A stretch of DNA of 64,000 bases from Halobacteriovoraceae bacterium (GTDB lineage Bacteria > Bdellovibrionota > Bacteriovoracia > Bacteriovoracales > Bacteriovoracaceae): positions 1 to 64,000 of the forward strand of contig PBFR01000030.1 in NCBI GenBank assembly GCA_002718735.1, read 5' to 3'. A program made the position numbers and the translations under genes. The stretch's first letter is position 1. The number at the start of each line of letters is the position of its first letter. Shown here piece after piece: positions 9,867 through 17,939 of the stretch. The notes under the pieces are model-generated. The model had not been told where the DNA came from and ran no database searches. It worked only from the letters and a program-made list of their open reading frames with translations.

Positions 9867-10061
9867 ACCTGATCATGTTCTAAAATCATATAAGATTTAA
9901 TAGAGTCATACAAGTGGATTAAGCTTGATGCCATTTAAGTAATTGAAAACATTAAGGGACTCTCACCATTCTATAAAGAATTCACAGTTGATTGAATGCA
10001 GTGCTGCGGTGCGGTATTTTGAGACAGCTTCAAAACATCAATTAGTTTAAAGGAGATACCC

Positions 10062-10481
10062 ATGTTTAAAACATTAGCACTCGGTCTTATTTTGGCATCA
10101 GCTTCAGCATTTTCTGACACACACTTCAGCTCTTCAATCTCTGTGGGTAAAGTTGGAATAGGTGAGATTCCTACTGAAGAGGTTACTTTCACCTTTATGG
10201 CCGACGTTAAAAAGATTTATCCTAGTCTAAACACGGTGGCCTACAAAAATGTGAGATTTTTAAGTAGTGATGAAATTGCGTATCGTATATCCTCTACTTA
10301 TAAAGGTAGCCTTTGTCAATTCTTAGGCCACGGTAGCGCAAATTGGAACTTTCTAGCTATATCCGATTATATAGAAGGTGAGTTCTATAAGGTCAATTGG
10401 ATTGAAGAAGGCAATTTTGAATTTCAAATAGGGGAAGGATATGTAAAAACCATTGACGACCTATCATGCGATATTGAGTAG
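10062..10481 (+). CDS. Small secreted protein of unknown function
   Basis: The 139-residue product has a clear cleavable signal peptide (MFKTLALGLILASASAFS, cleavage near residue 17-19). Two Cys residues in the mature part (SLCQFLG and LSCDIE near the C-terminus) could form a disulphide. I do not recognise the family. The start is fixed by AAGGAG seven bases before the ATG, and a perfect terminator follows, so it is a single-gene unit. Periplasmic or extracellular location is inferred. Confidence 0.8.
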   Translation: MFKTLALGLILASASAFSDTHFSSSISVGKVGIGEIPTEEVTFTFMADVKKIYPSLNTVAYKNVRFLSSDEIAYRISSTYKGSLCQFLGHGSANWNFLAISDYIEGEFYKVNWIEEGNFEFQIGEGYVKTIDDLSCDIE

Positions 10482-10494
10482 GTATTAAAATAGT

Positions 10495-10520
10495 AAGGCC
10501 CTTTCCTAGGGCCTTTTTTT
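10495..10520 (+). terminator. Rho-independent terminator of the secreted protein gene
   Basis: Perfect 8-bp stem AAGGCCCT (10495-10502) and AGGGCCTT (10508-10515) with a TTCCT loop and a run of seven T (10514-10520). The stop codon of the convergent LRR gene overlaps the T-run. Confidence 0.92.
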
Positions 10521-11142
10521 ATGTGAACTGCTCAAACCAAAGTCCAAGCTCTTTTTGAATCCTTTGCTTTTCCTCTTCTGGAAAGGGGTTGTGATCTATT
10601 GATAAAAATTTTAAGTTCGGTAGCTTGTCAGTTTTTAAATTGAGGCTCTTAAGCTTATTGCTGTTAAGATTCAGTCTCACAATTTCTTCAAGAAAGTAAA
10701 TAGAATCCGTAAAGCTCTCGATATCATTATTAGAGAGATTCAGCTCTTTTAGTTTTGAAAGTGATTCCATATTTAGTGGGAGCGACTTTAGCTTGTTTGA
10801 TGATAGGTTCAATATCTGAACAGGGGAGTTCGCCCCAACAATCGGTGGGAGTGAGCTTATCGAACAAGCAGATAGATTTAAGCTTTTAAGCTTTGGAAGG
10901 AGTAACAACTCCTTTGGAACCTCTTTTAATTCCTTTGATTGGATATTTACAGTTTCAAGCTTTGAAAGAGCGGCAATATCTTCTTGAACAGTTTTGAGCT
11001 CACTAGACTGAATGTAGAGCTGGGTGAGATTTGTAAGCGTAAACAACTCATTAGGAAGAGTTGCTCCTTTGGTTTTAATCTTTAAAACTGTAGCTTCTTG
11101 AGGTGCTTCCAGCGCCTTCTTCAAAGACTTAAAAATTGCCAT
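10519..11142 (-). CDS. Leucine-rich repeat protein
   Basis: The 207-residue protein lacks a signal peptide, so it is probably cytoplasmic. After about 25 residues it consists of bacterial-type LRR units of about 23 residues with the pattern LxxLxLxxNxLxxLP, for example LKSLNLSACSISSLP and VQILNLSSNKLKSLP. There are about seven units, ending in an amphipathic helix. LRRs mediate protein binding; the partner is unknown. It starts two bases after the stop of serB on the same strand, which argues for co-transcription with pgsA and serB. Confidence 0.85.
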   Translation of the reverse strand: MAIFKSLKKALEAPQEATVLKIKTKGATLPNELFTLTNLTQLYIQSSELKTVQEDIAALSKLETVNIQSKELKEVPKELLLLPKLKSLNLSACSISSLPPIVGANSPVQILNLSSNKLKSLPLNMESLSKLKELNLSNNDIESFTDSIYFLEEIVRLNLNSNKLKSLNLKTDKLPNLKFLSIDHNPFPEEEKQRIQKELGLWFEQFT

Positions 11143-11144
11143 AC

Positions 11145-12335
11145 TTAGTCCTGTGCGCCAGGGATTCCTAAAAAGTATAATATAGAAGTCATAGGCCCGT
11201 GACTCATATGTTGTTTGGCGCTTTGTTTTACAATTTCCTTGGCATGAAATGCGATACCAAGGCCGGCCTTGGCAAGCATGTGAAGATCATTTGCTCCATC
11301 TCCAATTGCCACAACTTGCTCAAGTCTAATTCCTTCTTGCTGGGCAAGAAGATCAACGAGCATTGCCTTTTTCTCAGCATTTACAATCGAACCTTTAATA
11401 TCACCGGTGAGCACTCCATTTTCAATATGAAGGTCATTGGCAAAGGCGTAATCAATGCCAAGCTTTTCTTTAAAGTAATTTGCAAAGTAGGTGAATCCAC
11501 CTGATATGATGGCGATTTTATAACCAAGAGACTTTACAGTTTTTACAAACTCTTCAACTCCCTCAGTGAGTTTTATTTCCTCAATAATCTCCTGAAGAAG
11601 ATCTTCTCTTAAACCCTTCAACAATCTAACTCTTTCAACAAGAGACTCGTCAAAGTTTAGGTGTCCCTCCATTGCTCTTTCTGTAATCTCATGGACCTTG
11701 TCACCCACACCATGGGCCTTGGCCATCTCTACAATAACCTCGGATTGAATAAGAGTGGAGTCCATATCAAAAACAATAAGTCTTTTGTTTCTTCTCCAAA
11801 CGTCGTCTTTTAAAAGAGCAAGATCTGTCTCATGCTTGTTGCTTAGGTTGATCAATTTCTCTTTTACTTGATCCCAATTCACATCCTTAGACTCAGCTCT
11901 AGTTCCGATCTCAAGAGATTTGAACTGATTTTCGGTCACATTTTCAATTCTTTGAATATTGATGTTGCTCTCGGCGAGGGTGCTTGAGATATCATGTAAA
12001 AAGTCAGGGGTGATTCCTCCCAAAGAAACACAACTTAATATATACTTGTCCCCTGGAGCACTTATTCGCTCTTTGTCCTCAATAATCTCAAAATCAAGCT
12101 CAACGCCCATTTTTTTTGCAGTAAAAAGAAGGTCCTTTATAAGGGGGGAGTTATCTTGCTCTCCTTCGGCATTGGACATATTTAAAAGAATACTCAAAGA
12201 AAGAAGGCCGTGGGTTATGGATTGTCCCATGTCCTCAATTTTAGCCTTGGACTTGCAAATACAATTCATGAGCGCAGCTGTGATCCCTGGGTGATCTGGC
12301 CCGCTAATTGTTACAAGTACGAGTTCTTTATTCAT
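11145..12335 (-). CDS. serB: Phosphoserine phosphatase with N-terminal ACT domains
   Basis: Catalyses the last step of serine synthesis, O-phospho-L-serine to serine and phosphate. The 396-residue protein has two ACT-like regulatory regions (about 5-80 and 98-170). A HAD phosphatase domain follows, with nucleophile motif DMDST (190-194), EMA and GHLNFDES substrate-loop residues, the SGGF motif, and the metal motif GDGAND near residue 340. This is the long SerB type. The ACT part may sense serine, as known for the family. It overlaps the 3' end of pgsA by 8 bp and is followed after two bases by the LRR gene. Confidence 0.95.
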   Translation of the reverse strand: MNKELVLVTISGPDHPGITAALMNCICKSKAKIEDMGQSITHGLLSLSILLNMSNAEGEQDNSPLIKDLLFTAKKMGVELDFEIIEDKERISAPGDKYILSCVSLGGITPDFLHDISSTLAESNINIQRIENVTENQFKSLEIGTRAESKDVNWDQVKEKLINLSNKHETDLALLKDDVWRRNKRLIVFDMDSTLIQSEVIVEMAKAHGVGDKVHEITERAMEGHLNFDESLVERVRLLKGLREDLLQEIIEEIKLTEGVEEFVKTVKSLGYKIAIISGGFTYFANYFKEKLGIDYAFANDLHIENGVLTGDIKGSIVNAEKKAMLVDLLAQQEGIRLEQVVAIGDGANDLHMLAKAGLGIAFHAKEIVKQSAKQHMSHGPMTSILYFLGIPGAQD

Positions 12336-12960
12336 TTGCTTCCTTTAGGTTGCTTTTCTTGACAGCTCTGGACTGTTTAAGCTTGGCAATCATATTAATT
12401 GAATATGAGATTGCAGACCAGAGGGAAAGAATTGAAGCGGCATATATTAGGATGGTGCCCAAGATTGGGAAAGGAAATATCCACCATGCTTCATTGGCCA
12501 TAAGCATTGGGATGCCAATCATTTGTATGGCCGTTTTCCATTTGCCAAGATTACTGACCGGAACACTTATACCTTCATTTGTTGCCAAAAGTCTTAAACT
12601 TGTCATGTACATCTCTCTTAAAACCAAAATGATCACAATAAAGGCAGGTACTCTGTCTAAGGCCTGTAGCATGATTAAAGAAGAAACTGTTAAAAACTTG
12701 TCGGCGATTGGATCAATAAATGAGCCAAATACAGTAACGATGCCTCGTTTTCTAGCGATGTATCCGTCAAAAAAATCTGTTACAGAGGCAGCGGCAAAGA
12801 TCCAGGCGGCAGTCCATCCTAGAGTTGAATTCCAAGAAGGAACGATATTTAGTGCGGCGCCGTAAAGACATGCTAAAACCACAGGCACCATGGCAAGTCT
12901 TAATATAGTAAGTCTATTGGGGAGGTTGTCGATTTCTAAGTCTGAGCTGTGTTCGGACAT
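12328..12960 (-). CDS. pgsA: CDP-diacylglycerol-glycerol-3-phosphate 3-phosphatidyltransferase
   Basis: Integral membrane enzyme making phosphatidylglycerol phosphate from CDP-diacylglycerol and glycerol-3-phosphate. The 210-residue protein carries a perfect CDP-alcohol phosphotransferase signature at residues 62-87: D62, D65-G66, A69-R70, G79, D83 and D87, at the spacing required by the family. Several hydrophobic helices surround it. ATG at 12960 is preceded by AGAGGA. It is the first gene of a pgsA-serB-LRR operon, with an 8-bp overlap into serB. PgsA is the most likely member because of size and motif context; phosphatidylserine synthase is less likely. Confidence 0.92.
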   Translation of the reverse strand: MSEHSSDLEIDNLPNRLTILRLAMVPVVLACLYGAALNIVPSWNSTLGWTAAWIFAAASVTDFFDGYIARKRGIVTVFGSFIDPIADKFLTVSSLIMLQALDRVPAFIVIILVLREMYMTSLRLLATNEGISVPVSNLGKWKTAIQMIGIPMLMANEAWWIFPFPILGTILIYAASILSLWSAISYSINMIAKLKQSRAVKKSNLKEANE

Positions 12961-13133
12961 GGATTCCTCTAATCTGATACTTCCAGAAAGGTGGAAGGTT
13001 GTAACTAGGGTATCAGAAACTCAAGTGTATTTTAAGTCTTAAAACTTGTCAGAATGTGTCATTAGATTTTTCCTACTCATGTTTTTCTTTGTGATAAACT
13101 ATAATAAGCATTTAAATTTAATAAGGAGAGAAG

Positions 13134-13853
13134 ATGGCCAGGCATCTGAATTTGGTACAGAGTGACTTTGAAAAGTTGGAAAAGAGGGTTTTGCCAAGAT
13201 TCCCTTTCTGTTACCTAATATTTAAAAGTGAAAACTCAAGCAATAGAGTATTTGAGGTTAAAGATATCTCTCATAGTGGAATGCAGCTTGCTTTGAAGTC
13301 TGGAAATTCAGGAGAAAGGGAAGGCGGCAGTTTAAAGGGAGAAATTCATTGGTTGGGAAAATCATTAAAAGTCCAGGGCAGCGTTAAGTGGGCCAAGGAG
13401 AATAGACTTGGAGTTGAGTTTAGCGGACAGGCAACCCAAAGAGAGGCCGTGGACGGATTCCTAAAAATCGAGAACTTTGCAAATTCCCTAAAGCCACTTC
13501 ATAAAGAGGAATTGGGACTTGAGCTTCCTCCTAAGCTAAAGTATTGGTTAAGATCTGATGGGCCTGTGGAAGTCTTTATTTGGAGACACAATGACGGCGA
13601 GCTGTCCAAATTTCAAGTTCTAATCATGGAAAACTTCATTGAGTGGAAAGACACTAAAGGGCTTCAAACTGGAAGAGTTATATCCAAAAGAGATATTGAT
13701 ACACCGCTTATAAGTGAAGATGAGTTCGTTTTTAAACTTGATGATGGGATAGATGATGACAAAATTGGAATGGCCAAGAAGCTTTTAACTAATGTTGATG
13801 TTGATAAACTGTCCCAAGACGCGTTAGATTTCATGTTAATGAAACTTAGCTAG
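13134..13853 (+). CDS. PilZ-domain protein
   Basis: The 239-residue soluble protein has an N-terminal PilZ domain with the two c-di-GMP binding signatures in place: RVLPR at residues 18-22 (RxxxR) and D44-I-S46-H-S-G49 (D/NxSxxG). The C-terminal half (about 115-239) is unassigned. Binding of c-di-GMP is therefore likely. Such proteins are numerous in predatory Bdellovibrionota, where they act in motility and life-cycle control. AAGGAG precedes the ATG. It is divergent from pgsA and followed after 36 bases by glpX. Confidence 0.88.
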   Translation: MARHLNLVQSDFEKLEKRVLPRFPFCYLIFKSENSSNRVFEVKDISHSGMQLALKSGNSGEREGGSLKGEIHWLGKSLKVQGSVKWAKENRLGVEFSGQATQREAVDGFLKIENFANSLKPLHKEELGLELPPKLKYWLRSDGPVEVFIWRHNDGELSKFQVLIMENFIEWKDTKGLQTGRVISKRDIDTPLISEDEFVFKLDDGIDDDKIGMAKKLLTNVDVDKLSQDALDFMLMKLS

Positions 13854-13889
13854 TCTCAAACAGAGATTTAAAACTTAAAAGGAAATATA

Positions 13890-14849
13890 GTGAACAGAAA
13901 TTTAGCTTTGGAATTTGTAAGAGTTACTGAAATGGCGGCCATTGCCTCTGCCAGATGGATGGGAAAGGGCGATGAGAAGGCCTCTGATCAGGCGGCCGTA
14001 GACGCCATGAGAAGCATGCTTGACAGTGTGGACTGTAAAGCTACCATCGTGATCGGCGAGGGCGAGAGAGACGAAGCACCTATGCTTTATATTGGTGAGA
14101 AAGTGGGTGGCGGTTCAGGTAACTGTCCAGAGCTTGAAATCGCTGTTGATCCATTAGAGGGAACTACTATTTGTGCAACAGGTGGCCCAAACTCAATTTC
14201 AGTAATGGCCATTGGTGAAAAAGGCGGACTTCTACACGCTCCAGATAGTTACATGAATAAAATTGCTGTTGGGCCAGAGGCCAAGGGATGCATCGATATA
14301 ACTCAAAGTGCTACTGAGAATATTAGAAGACTTGCAGATATTAAAAAGTGCAGACCGCAGGATCTTACGGCGGTAGTTTTAGATAGACCAAGGCATAAGG
14401 ACCTAATTGCTGAAATTAGAGAGACTGGATGCAGAATTAACCTTATCGGAGATGGTGATGTGTCTGCGGCAATCGCATGTGCCCTGCCTGACTCTGGCAT
14501 TGATATACTTCTAGGTATTGGAGCGGCTCCAGAAGGAGTTATTTCTGCTGCTGCACTGAGGTGCTTGGGTGGAGATTTCCAAGGTGTGTTTCAACCTCGC
14601 GACCAAAAAGAAATTGAGCGCGCAAAGTCTATGGGGATAGATGATATTAACAAAGTATTTCATATGAATGACTTGGCAAAAGGCAATGTAATGTTCGTGG
14701 CAACTGGTGTTACGACAGGGAGTCTTTTGAAGGGTGTTAATTTTAAGCCATGGGGCGCGACCACCCACTCACTGGTAATGAGAAGCGAATCAGGAACGAT
14801 TAGACATATTACCGCTGAACATCACTTTGATAAGAAACCAAGATATTAG
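13890..14849 (+). CDS. glpX: Class II fructose-1,6-bisphosphatase
   Basis: Gluconeogenic phosphatase converting fructose-1,6-bisphosphate to fructose-6-phosphate. The 319-residue protein shows the GlpX features: an N-terminal ARWMGKGDEKASDQAAVDAM segment, the metal site IGEGERDEAPM, the lithium-phosphatase motif DPLEGT and a GDGDVSAAI turn. The length matches the family (about 320-335). It starts with GTG at 13890 behind an AAAAGGAAA-type site. No class I enzyme is seen in this window. It leads a short plus-strand run with the SRPBCC, unknown and YggS-type genes. Confidence 0.95.
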   Translation: MNRNLALEFVRVTEMAAIASARWMGKGDEKASDQAAVDAMRSMLDSVDCKATIVIGEGERDEAPMLYIGEKVGGGSGNCPELEIAVDPLEGTTICATGGPNSISVMAIGEKGGLLHAPDSYMNKIAVGPEAKGCIDITQSATENIRRLADIKKCRPQDLTAVVLDRPRHKDLIAEIRETGCRINLIGDGDVSAAIACALPDSGIDILLGIGAAPEGVISAAALRCLGGDFQGVFQPRDQKEIERAKSMGIDDINKVFHMNDLAKGNVMFVATGVTTGSLLKGVNFKPWGATTHSLVMRSESGTIRHITAEHHFDKKPRY

Positions 14850-14873
14850 ATCATTTTAAAAAAGGAATTTTAA

Positions 14874-15299
14874 ATGGCCGAAGCAAGTAGAACTGAAGTT
14901 TTTGATGTGGACAAAGAAAAGGTTTTTAAGGTTTTAAGCGATCTTGAATCATATCCTGAATTTATGACAGGTGTTGAAAATGTAGAGGTTGTTGAAAGAA
15001 GCGGGGACAATGTTAAGGCAAGATATGACCTGAATATGATCAAGAAGTTCTCCTACACTTTAGATCATAAACTTGAAGGGCCAGACAGAATCTCATGGAC
15101 ACTTGATTCAGGAGATTTGTTGAGTAAAAGCGATGGCTCTTGGGAACTAAAAGATGCTGGAAACGGCAAGACTGAAGTGACCTACAGCATCAATGTAGAA
15201 TTTAAAGTCAAAGTTCCAGGAATGATTAGCAAAAAGCTGGTTTCAAGCAATTTGCCATCAATGATGAAGGCCGTACAAAAAAAGGCTAAAAAGGCGTAA
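14874..15299 (+). CDS. SRPBCC (START-like/COQ10-like) protein
   Basis: A 141-residue protein with the compact START/Coq10/RatA-type fold. An N-terminal strand reads RTEVFDVDKEKVFKVLSDLE. The characteristic SYPEFMTGVENVEVVE segment follows, and a long C-terminal helix (SSNLPSMMKAVQKKAKKA) would close the hydrophobic cavity. The family binds lipids or quinones or acts on ribosomes; which applies here cannot be read from the sequence. AAAGGA lies before the ATG. It stands between glpX and a small unknown gene, with only five bases to the latter. Confidence 0.8.
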   Translation: MAEASRTEVFDVDKEKVFKVLSDLESYPEFMTGVENVEVVERSGDNVKARYDLNMIKKFSYTLDHKLEGPDRISWTLDSGDLLSKSDGSWELKDAGNGKTEVTYSINVEFKVKVPGMISKKLVSSNLPSMMKAVQKKAKKA

Positions 15300-15304
15300 T
15301 TGAT

Positions 15305-15652
15305 ATGGAAGAGAAAGAAGAAAAGAAAATAGGGGACGTGGTCAAAAAAATCTTTTCAACGGGGATCTCCGCGGCATTCATGACCGAAGAGAGTATTCGT
15401 GGCCTTGTTCAAGATCTTCCTCTTCCTAAAGATGTTATTCAGGGCCTTTTAGCAAATGCGAAGGCCACAAAAGCCGAGTTTATTCTTTCGGTAAAAAAAG
15501 AGCTTAAAACCTACTTGGATAAAGTTGACCTTACAAAAGAGATTGACCGAGTCCTTGAAGATTACGATCTCGAGATTAAGGCCAATATTAAGTTTAAGAA
15601 AAAAGACGAGGGCAATAAAAGCACCAAGCTCGAGACTGAAGACGAAAATTAA
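15305..15652 (+). CDS. Small acidic/basic helical protein of unknown function
   Basis: The 115-residue product is charged and mostly helical. It has a conserved-looking core (ISAAFMTEESIRGLVQDLPL) and a lysine/glutamate-rich tail. The helix after FMTEESIRG resembles phasin-like or polyhydroxyalkanoate-synthesis-associated small proteins, but the match is only by feel and I would not assign it. It starts five bases after the SRPBCC gene. Its stop codon is followed immediately by the ATG of the YggS-type gene, so the three are very probably co-transcribed. Confidence 0.7.
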   Translation: MEEKEEKKIGDVVKKIFSTGISAAFMTEESIRGLVQDLPLPKDVIQGLLANAKATKAEFILSVKKELKTYLDKVDLTKEIDRVLEDYDLEIKANIKFKKKDEGNKSTKLETEDEN

Positions 15653-16327
15653 ATGATGGACTCCCGTCAGTTACAAATCAATAAAAACTTAGAAGATATC
15701 CTTGCTCGGCTTGATGGTCGAGCGGGGCTTGTCGCCGTAAGCAAAACCTATCCGGCAAAGGATGTGGAACTAGCTTATTTGCAAGGTCAAAGAGACTTTG
15801 GTGAAAACAAGGTTCAGGATCTTCTAGATAAATCTCTTGATCTACAGAGCTCCTGTCCAAAAATCCATTGGCACTTTATTGGAAAACTTCAATCCAATAA
15901 AATAAACCAGCTCCTAAGGGTGCCAAACTTGGTATCTATTCATTCCATAGATAGCATCAAATTATTGAATAAGCTTTTGAGCAAAAATGTTGATAAAAAG
16001 ATTGGGTTGTTTTTACAGTACAATACTTCCGGCGAGAAGGAAAAGGGTGGTTTTGAAAGCCTTGAGGAGTTGCTTGAGGCCAAGGGCCTTCTTGAGAGTT
16101 CTGAGAGCTTTTACCTGCAAGGTCTTATGACTATGGGCTCAATTAGAAGCTCAGACTTTGAAAAAAGTGCAAAAGAGTGCTTTTCACAACTTAGAGAACT
16201 GTCTATAAAGCTTGGGCAGGACTCCTTGGAGTTGTCCATGGGAATGAGTCAAGACTTTGAAATCGCCTTGGAAGAGGGTAGTAGTTGGGTGAGAGTGGGC
16301 TCGGCGATATTTGGAAAAAGAGATTGA
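15653..16327 (+). CDS. PLP-homeostasis protein, YggS/PROSC family
   Basis: Pyridoxal-phosphate-binding protein of fold type III that helps maintain free PLP and amino-acid balance; no catalytic reaction is known for the family. The 224-residue product has the cofactor lysine in AVSKTYP near residue 30, then GENKVQDLLDKS and WHFIGKLQSNKIN, and the C-terminal SMGMSQDFEIAL and GSAIFGKR motifs. A Met-Met start is present; the first ATG directly abuts the preceding stop codon and the second, at 15656, is equally possible. It is the last gene of the glpX run. Confidence 0.93.
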   Translation: MMDSRQLQINKNLEDILARLDGRAGLVAVSKTYPAKDVELAYLQGQRDFGENKVQDLLDKSLDLQSSCPKIHWHFIGKLQSNKINQLLRVPNLVSIHSIDSIKLLNKLLSKNVDKKIGLFLQYNTSGEKEKGGFESLEELLEAKGLLESSESFYLQGLMTMGSIRSSDFEKSAKECFSQLRELSIKLGQDSLELSMGMSQDFEIALEEGSSWVRVGSAIFGKRD

Positions 16328-16397
16328 TGCCGGAAAGAATTATTAATCTTAAAGTTAAAAATTTGTTAGAATATATCCAATTAATTAGGAGTGTGTG

Positions 16398-17348
16398 ATG
16401 AGTGAAACAAAAAGACAGGTTCCAGAGTTAAGCTTAATGAGCTACGTGGAAGGTGGCCAGGCAGACCAACAAAAGTTTGTTGATCAGTTGTATTCTGGAC
16501 TTAAGGATTACGGCTTTATAATTTTAAAAGACCACCCAATCCAAGAAGTTACCCGTCAAGAAGGTTACGCTGCTGTTAAAAAGTTTTTTGAACTAAAAGA
16601 AGAAACCAAAAGAGAATACATCTGTGAAAAGGGTGGTGGTCAAAGAGGTTACACTCCTTTTGGAACTGAGCACGCAAAGGACAATCCTCATAAAGATTTA
16701 AAAGAATTTTGGCATGTTGGAAGAGAAGTTCCTTCAGGTCACAAATTCCATGAATATTATCCAGAAAATGTATGGCCAGAAAATGAAGTTCCTGAATTTA
16801 AAGAACACCTTTTAAACCTATACAATGCATTGGATAAAACTTCGCATGTTTTGTTGGAAGCACTGGGGCGAGCATTGGATGTGCCAAAAGACTACTTTTC
16901 AAACATGATTCACGAAGGAAACTCTGTATTGAGAGCAATCCATTATCCACCGGTAGGTGATGCGCCTCCAGCTGGTTCAATCAGAGCTGCTGCTCACGGG
17001 GACATTAGCCTAATCACAATTCTTATGGGGGCCACTGCTAGTGGACTTCAATTACTAGATAGAGATGGACAATGGCTGGATGTTAACACGAAAGAGGGGC
17101 AACTAGTTGTAGATTCGGGTGATATGCTTTCAAGAATCACTAATGATGTTATACCTGCAACGATTCACCGCGTAATAAATCCTGATGATAGCGGGTCTGA
17201 AAGATACTCAATGCCGTTCTTTGTTCACCCACACCCTGAGGCGATGCTTGAGTGTATACAGTCTTGTATAGGGGATGGAGCAAAGTATGAGCCAATTAGT
17301 GCTCATGACGCACTTATGAAGCGTCTTGTAGAGATTGGACTAAAGTAA
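16398..17348 (+). CDS. 2-oxoglutarate/Fe(II)-dependent oxygenase, isopenicillin-N-synthase-like
   Basis: Non-haem iron oxygenase of the isopenicillin N synthase / plant-type 2OG family. The 316-residue protein has the DIOX_N region (about 8-115) and the catalytic jelly roll, with iron ligands H200 and D202 (AAAHGDIS) and H257 (ATIHRV), plus the co-substrate pair R269 and S271 (RYS). The substrate cannot be deduced; bacterial relatives act on small molecules or amino acids. A GTG three bases upstream is possible, but AGGAG at 16387-16391 is best spaced for the ATG at 16398. A perfect terminator follows, so it is a single-gene unit. Confidence 0.9.
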   Translation: MSETKRQVPELSLMSYVEGGQADQQKFVDQLYSGLKDYGFIILKDHPIQEVTRQEGYAAVKKFFELKEETKREYICEKGGGQRGYTPFGTEHAKDNPHKDLKEFWHVGREVPSGHKFHEYYPENVWPENEVPEFKEHLLNLYNALDKTSHVLLEALGRALDVPKDYFSNMIHEGNSVLRAIHYPPVGDAPPAGSIRAAAHGDISLITILMGATASGLQLLDRDGQWLDVNTKEGQLVVDSGDMLSRITNDVIPATIHRVINPDDSGSERYSMPFFVHPHPEAMLECIQSCIGDGAKYEPISAHDALMKRLVEIGLK

Positions 17349-17359
17349 AACTTAAATAC

Positions 17360-17388
17360 GGCCTTCTAATCGGAAGGCCTTTTTTTTT
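17360..17388 (+). terminator. Rho-independent terminator after the oxygenase gene
   Basis: Perfect 7-bp stem GGCCTTC (17360-17366) and GAAGGCC (17373-17379), 6-base loop and nine T. Confidence 0.93.
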
Positions 17389-17403
17389 GCAACGCATGTC
17401 TAC

Positions 17404-17432
17404 TTGACTGAGTCAGTGCAAGTTGGTTTGAT
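17404..17432 (+). promoter_or_regulatory. Candidate sigma-70 promoter
   Basis: TTGACT at 17404-17409, 17-base spacer, TTTGAT at 17427-17432. It lies between a terminator and a secreted-protein gene with a strong ribosome binding site, so a promoter is required hereabouts. Confidence 0.45.
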
Positions 17433-17463
17433 AAAAGCACCTATTCATATTAAGGAGGTTTTT

Positions 17464-17907
17464 ATGAAACTTATGCTAGCGGCCCTATTGAGCTTAACAA
17501 GCGTTTTTGCTGTTACCGAGAAGACAATCGAAAAGAAGTTTAGAATTAATTCTAGAACAGATTTCGGTGCGAGAGTTTTCTATAATTGCGACTCTGTTGA
17601 AGATAGAACTTATGACATTCTTGAAGAGTTGGGCGCAACTGATATTGAAGTAAGATGTACAGGTGGAATTGATCGTTTTGGAAACTATGCTAGAGAGGCA
17701 TACGTAAAGACAACTTACACTGTTCAGACTTCTGAAGAGCAAGGATCTTTCCAAGACTTTAAGATTAGATCTTTCAACTCTTGTCACCTTTATGATTCTA
17801 TTTTTACAAATGTGATGGACTCTTTCACATTTGAAGAGATGAGCGATCTTAGAAGATGCGTAAGCAGCCGTTCAAGATTTATTGTTTCAGGAACTGTTTT
17901 AAAATAA
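17464..17907 (+). CDS. Small secreted protein of unknown function
   Basis: The true start is ATG 17464 with AAGGAGG seven bases upstream; an in-frame upstream extension has no ribosome binding site and would put the signal peptide inside the protein. The 147-residue product begins MKLMLAALLSLTSVFA, a cleavable signal peptide. The mature part has four Cys (YNCDSV, RCTGG, SCHLYD, RRCVSS) that could form two disulphides. The family is not recognised. It probably sits in the periplasm or medium. It is a single gene between a terminator and a convergent minus-strand gene. Confidence 0.8.
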   Translation: MKLMLAALLSLTSVFAVTEKTIEKKFRINSRTDFGARVFYNCDSVEDRTYDILEELGATDIEVRCTGGIDRFGNYAREAYVKTTYTVQTSEEQGSFQDFKIRSFNSCHLYDSIFTNVMDSFTFEEMSDLRRCVSSRSRFIVSGTVLK

Positions 17908-17916
17908 TTTTCTCAT

Positions 17917-17939
17917 GCGCCGGAGAGTCACTTCGGCGC
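17917..17939 (+). terminator. Hairpin between convergent genes
   Basis: Six-bp GC stem GCGCCG (17917-17922) and CGGCGC (17934-17939) with an 11-base loop, placed between two convergent stop codons. There is no good T-run on the plus side, so terminator function is tentative. Confidence 0.4.
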
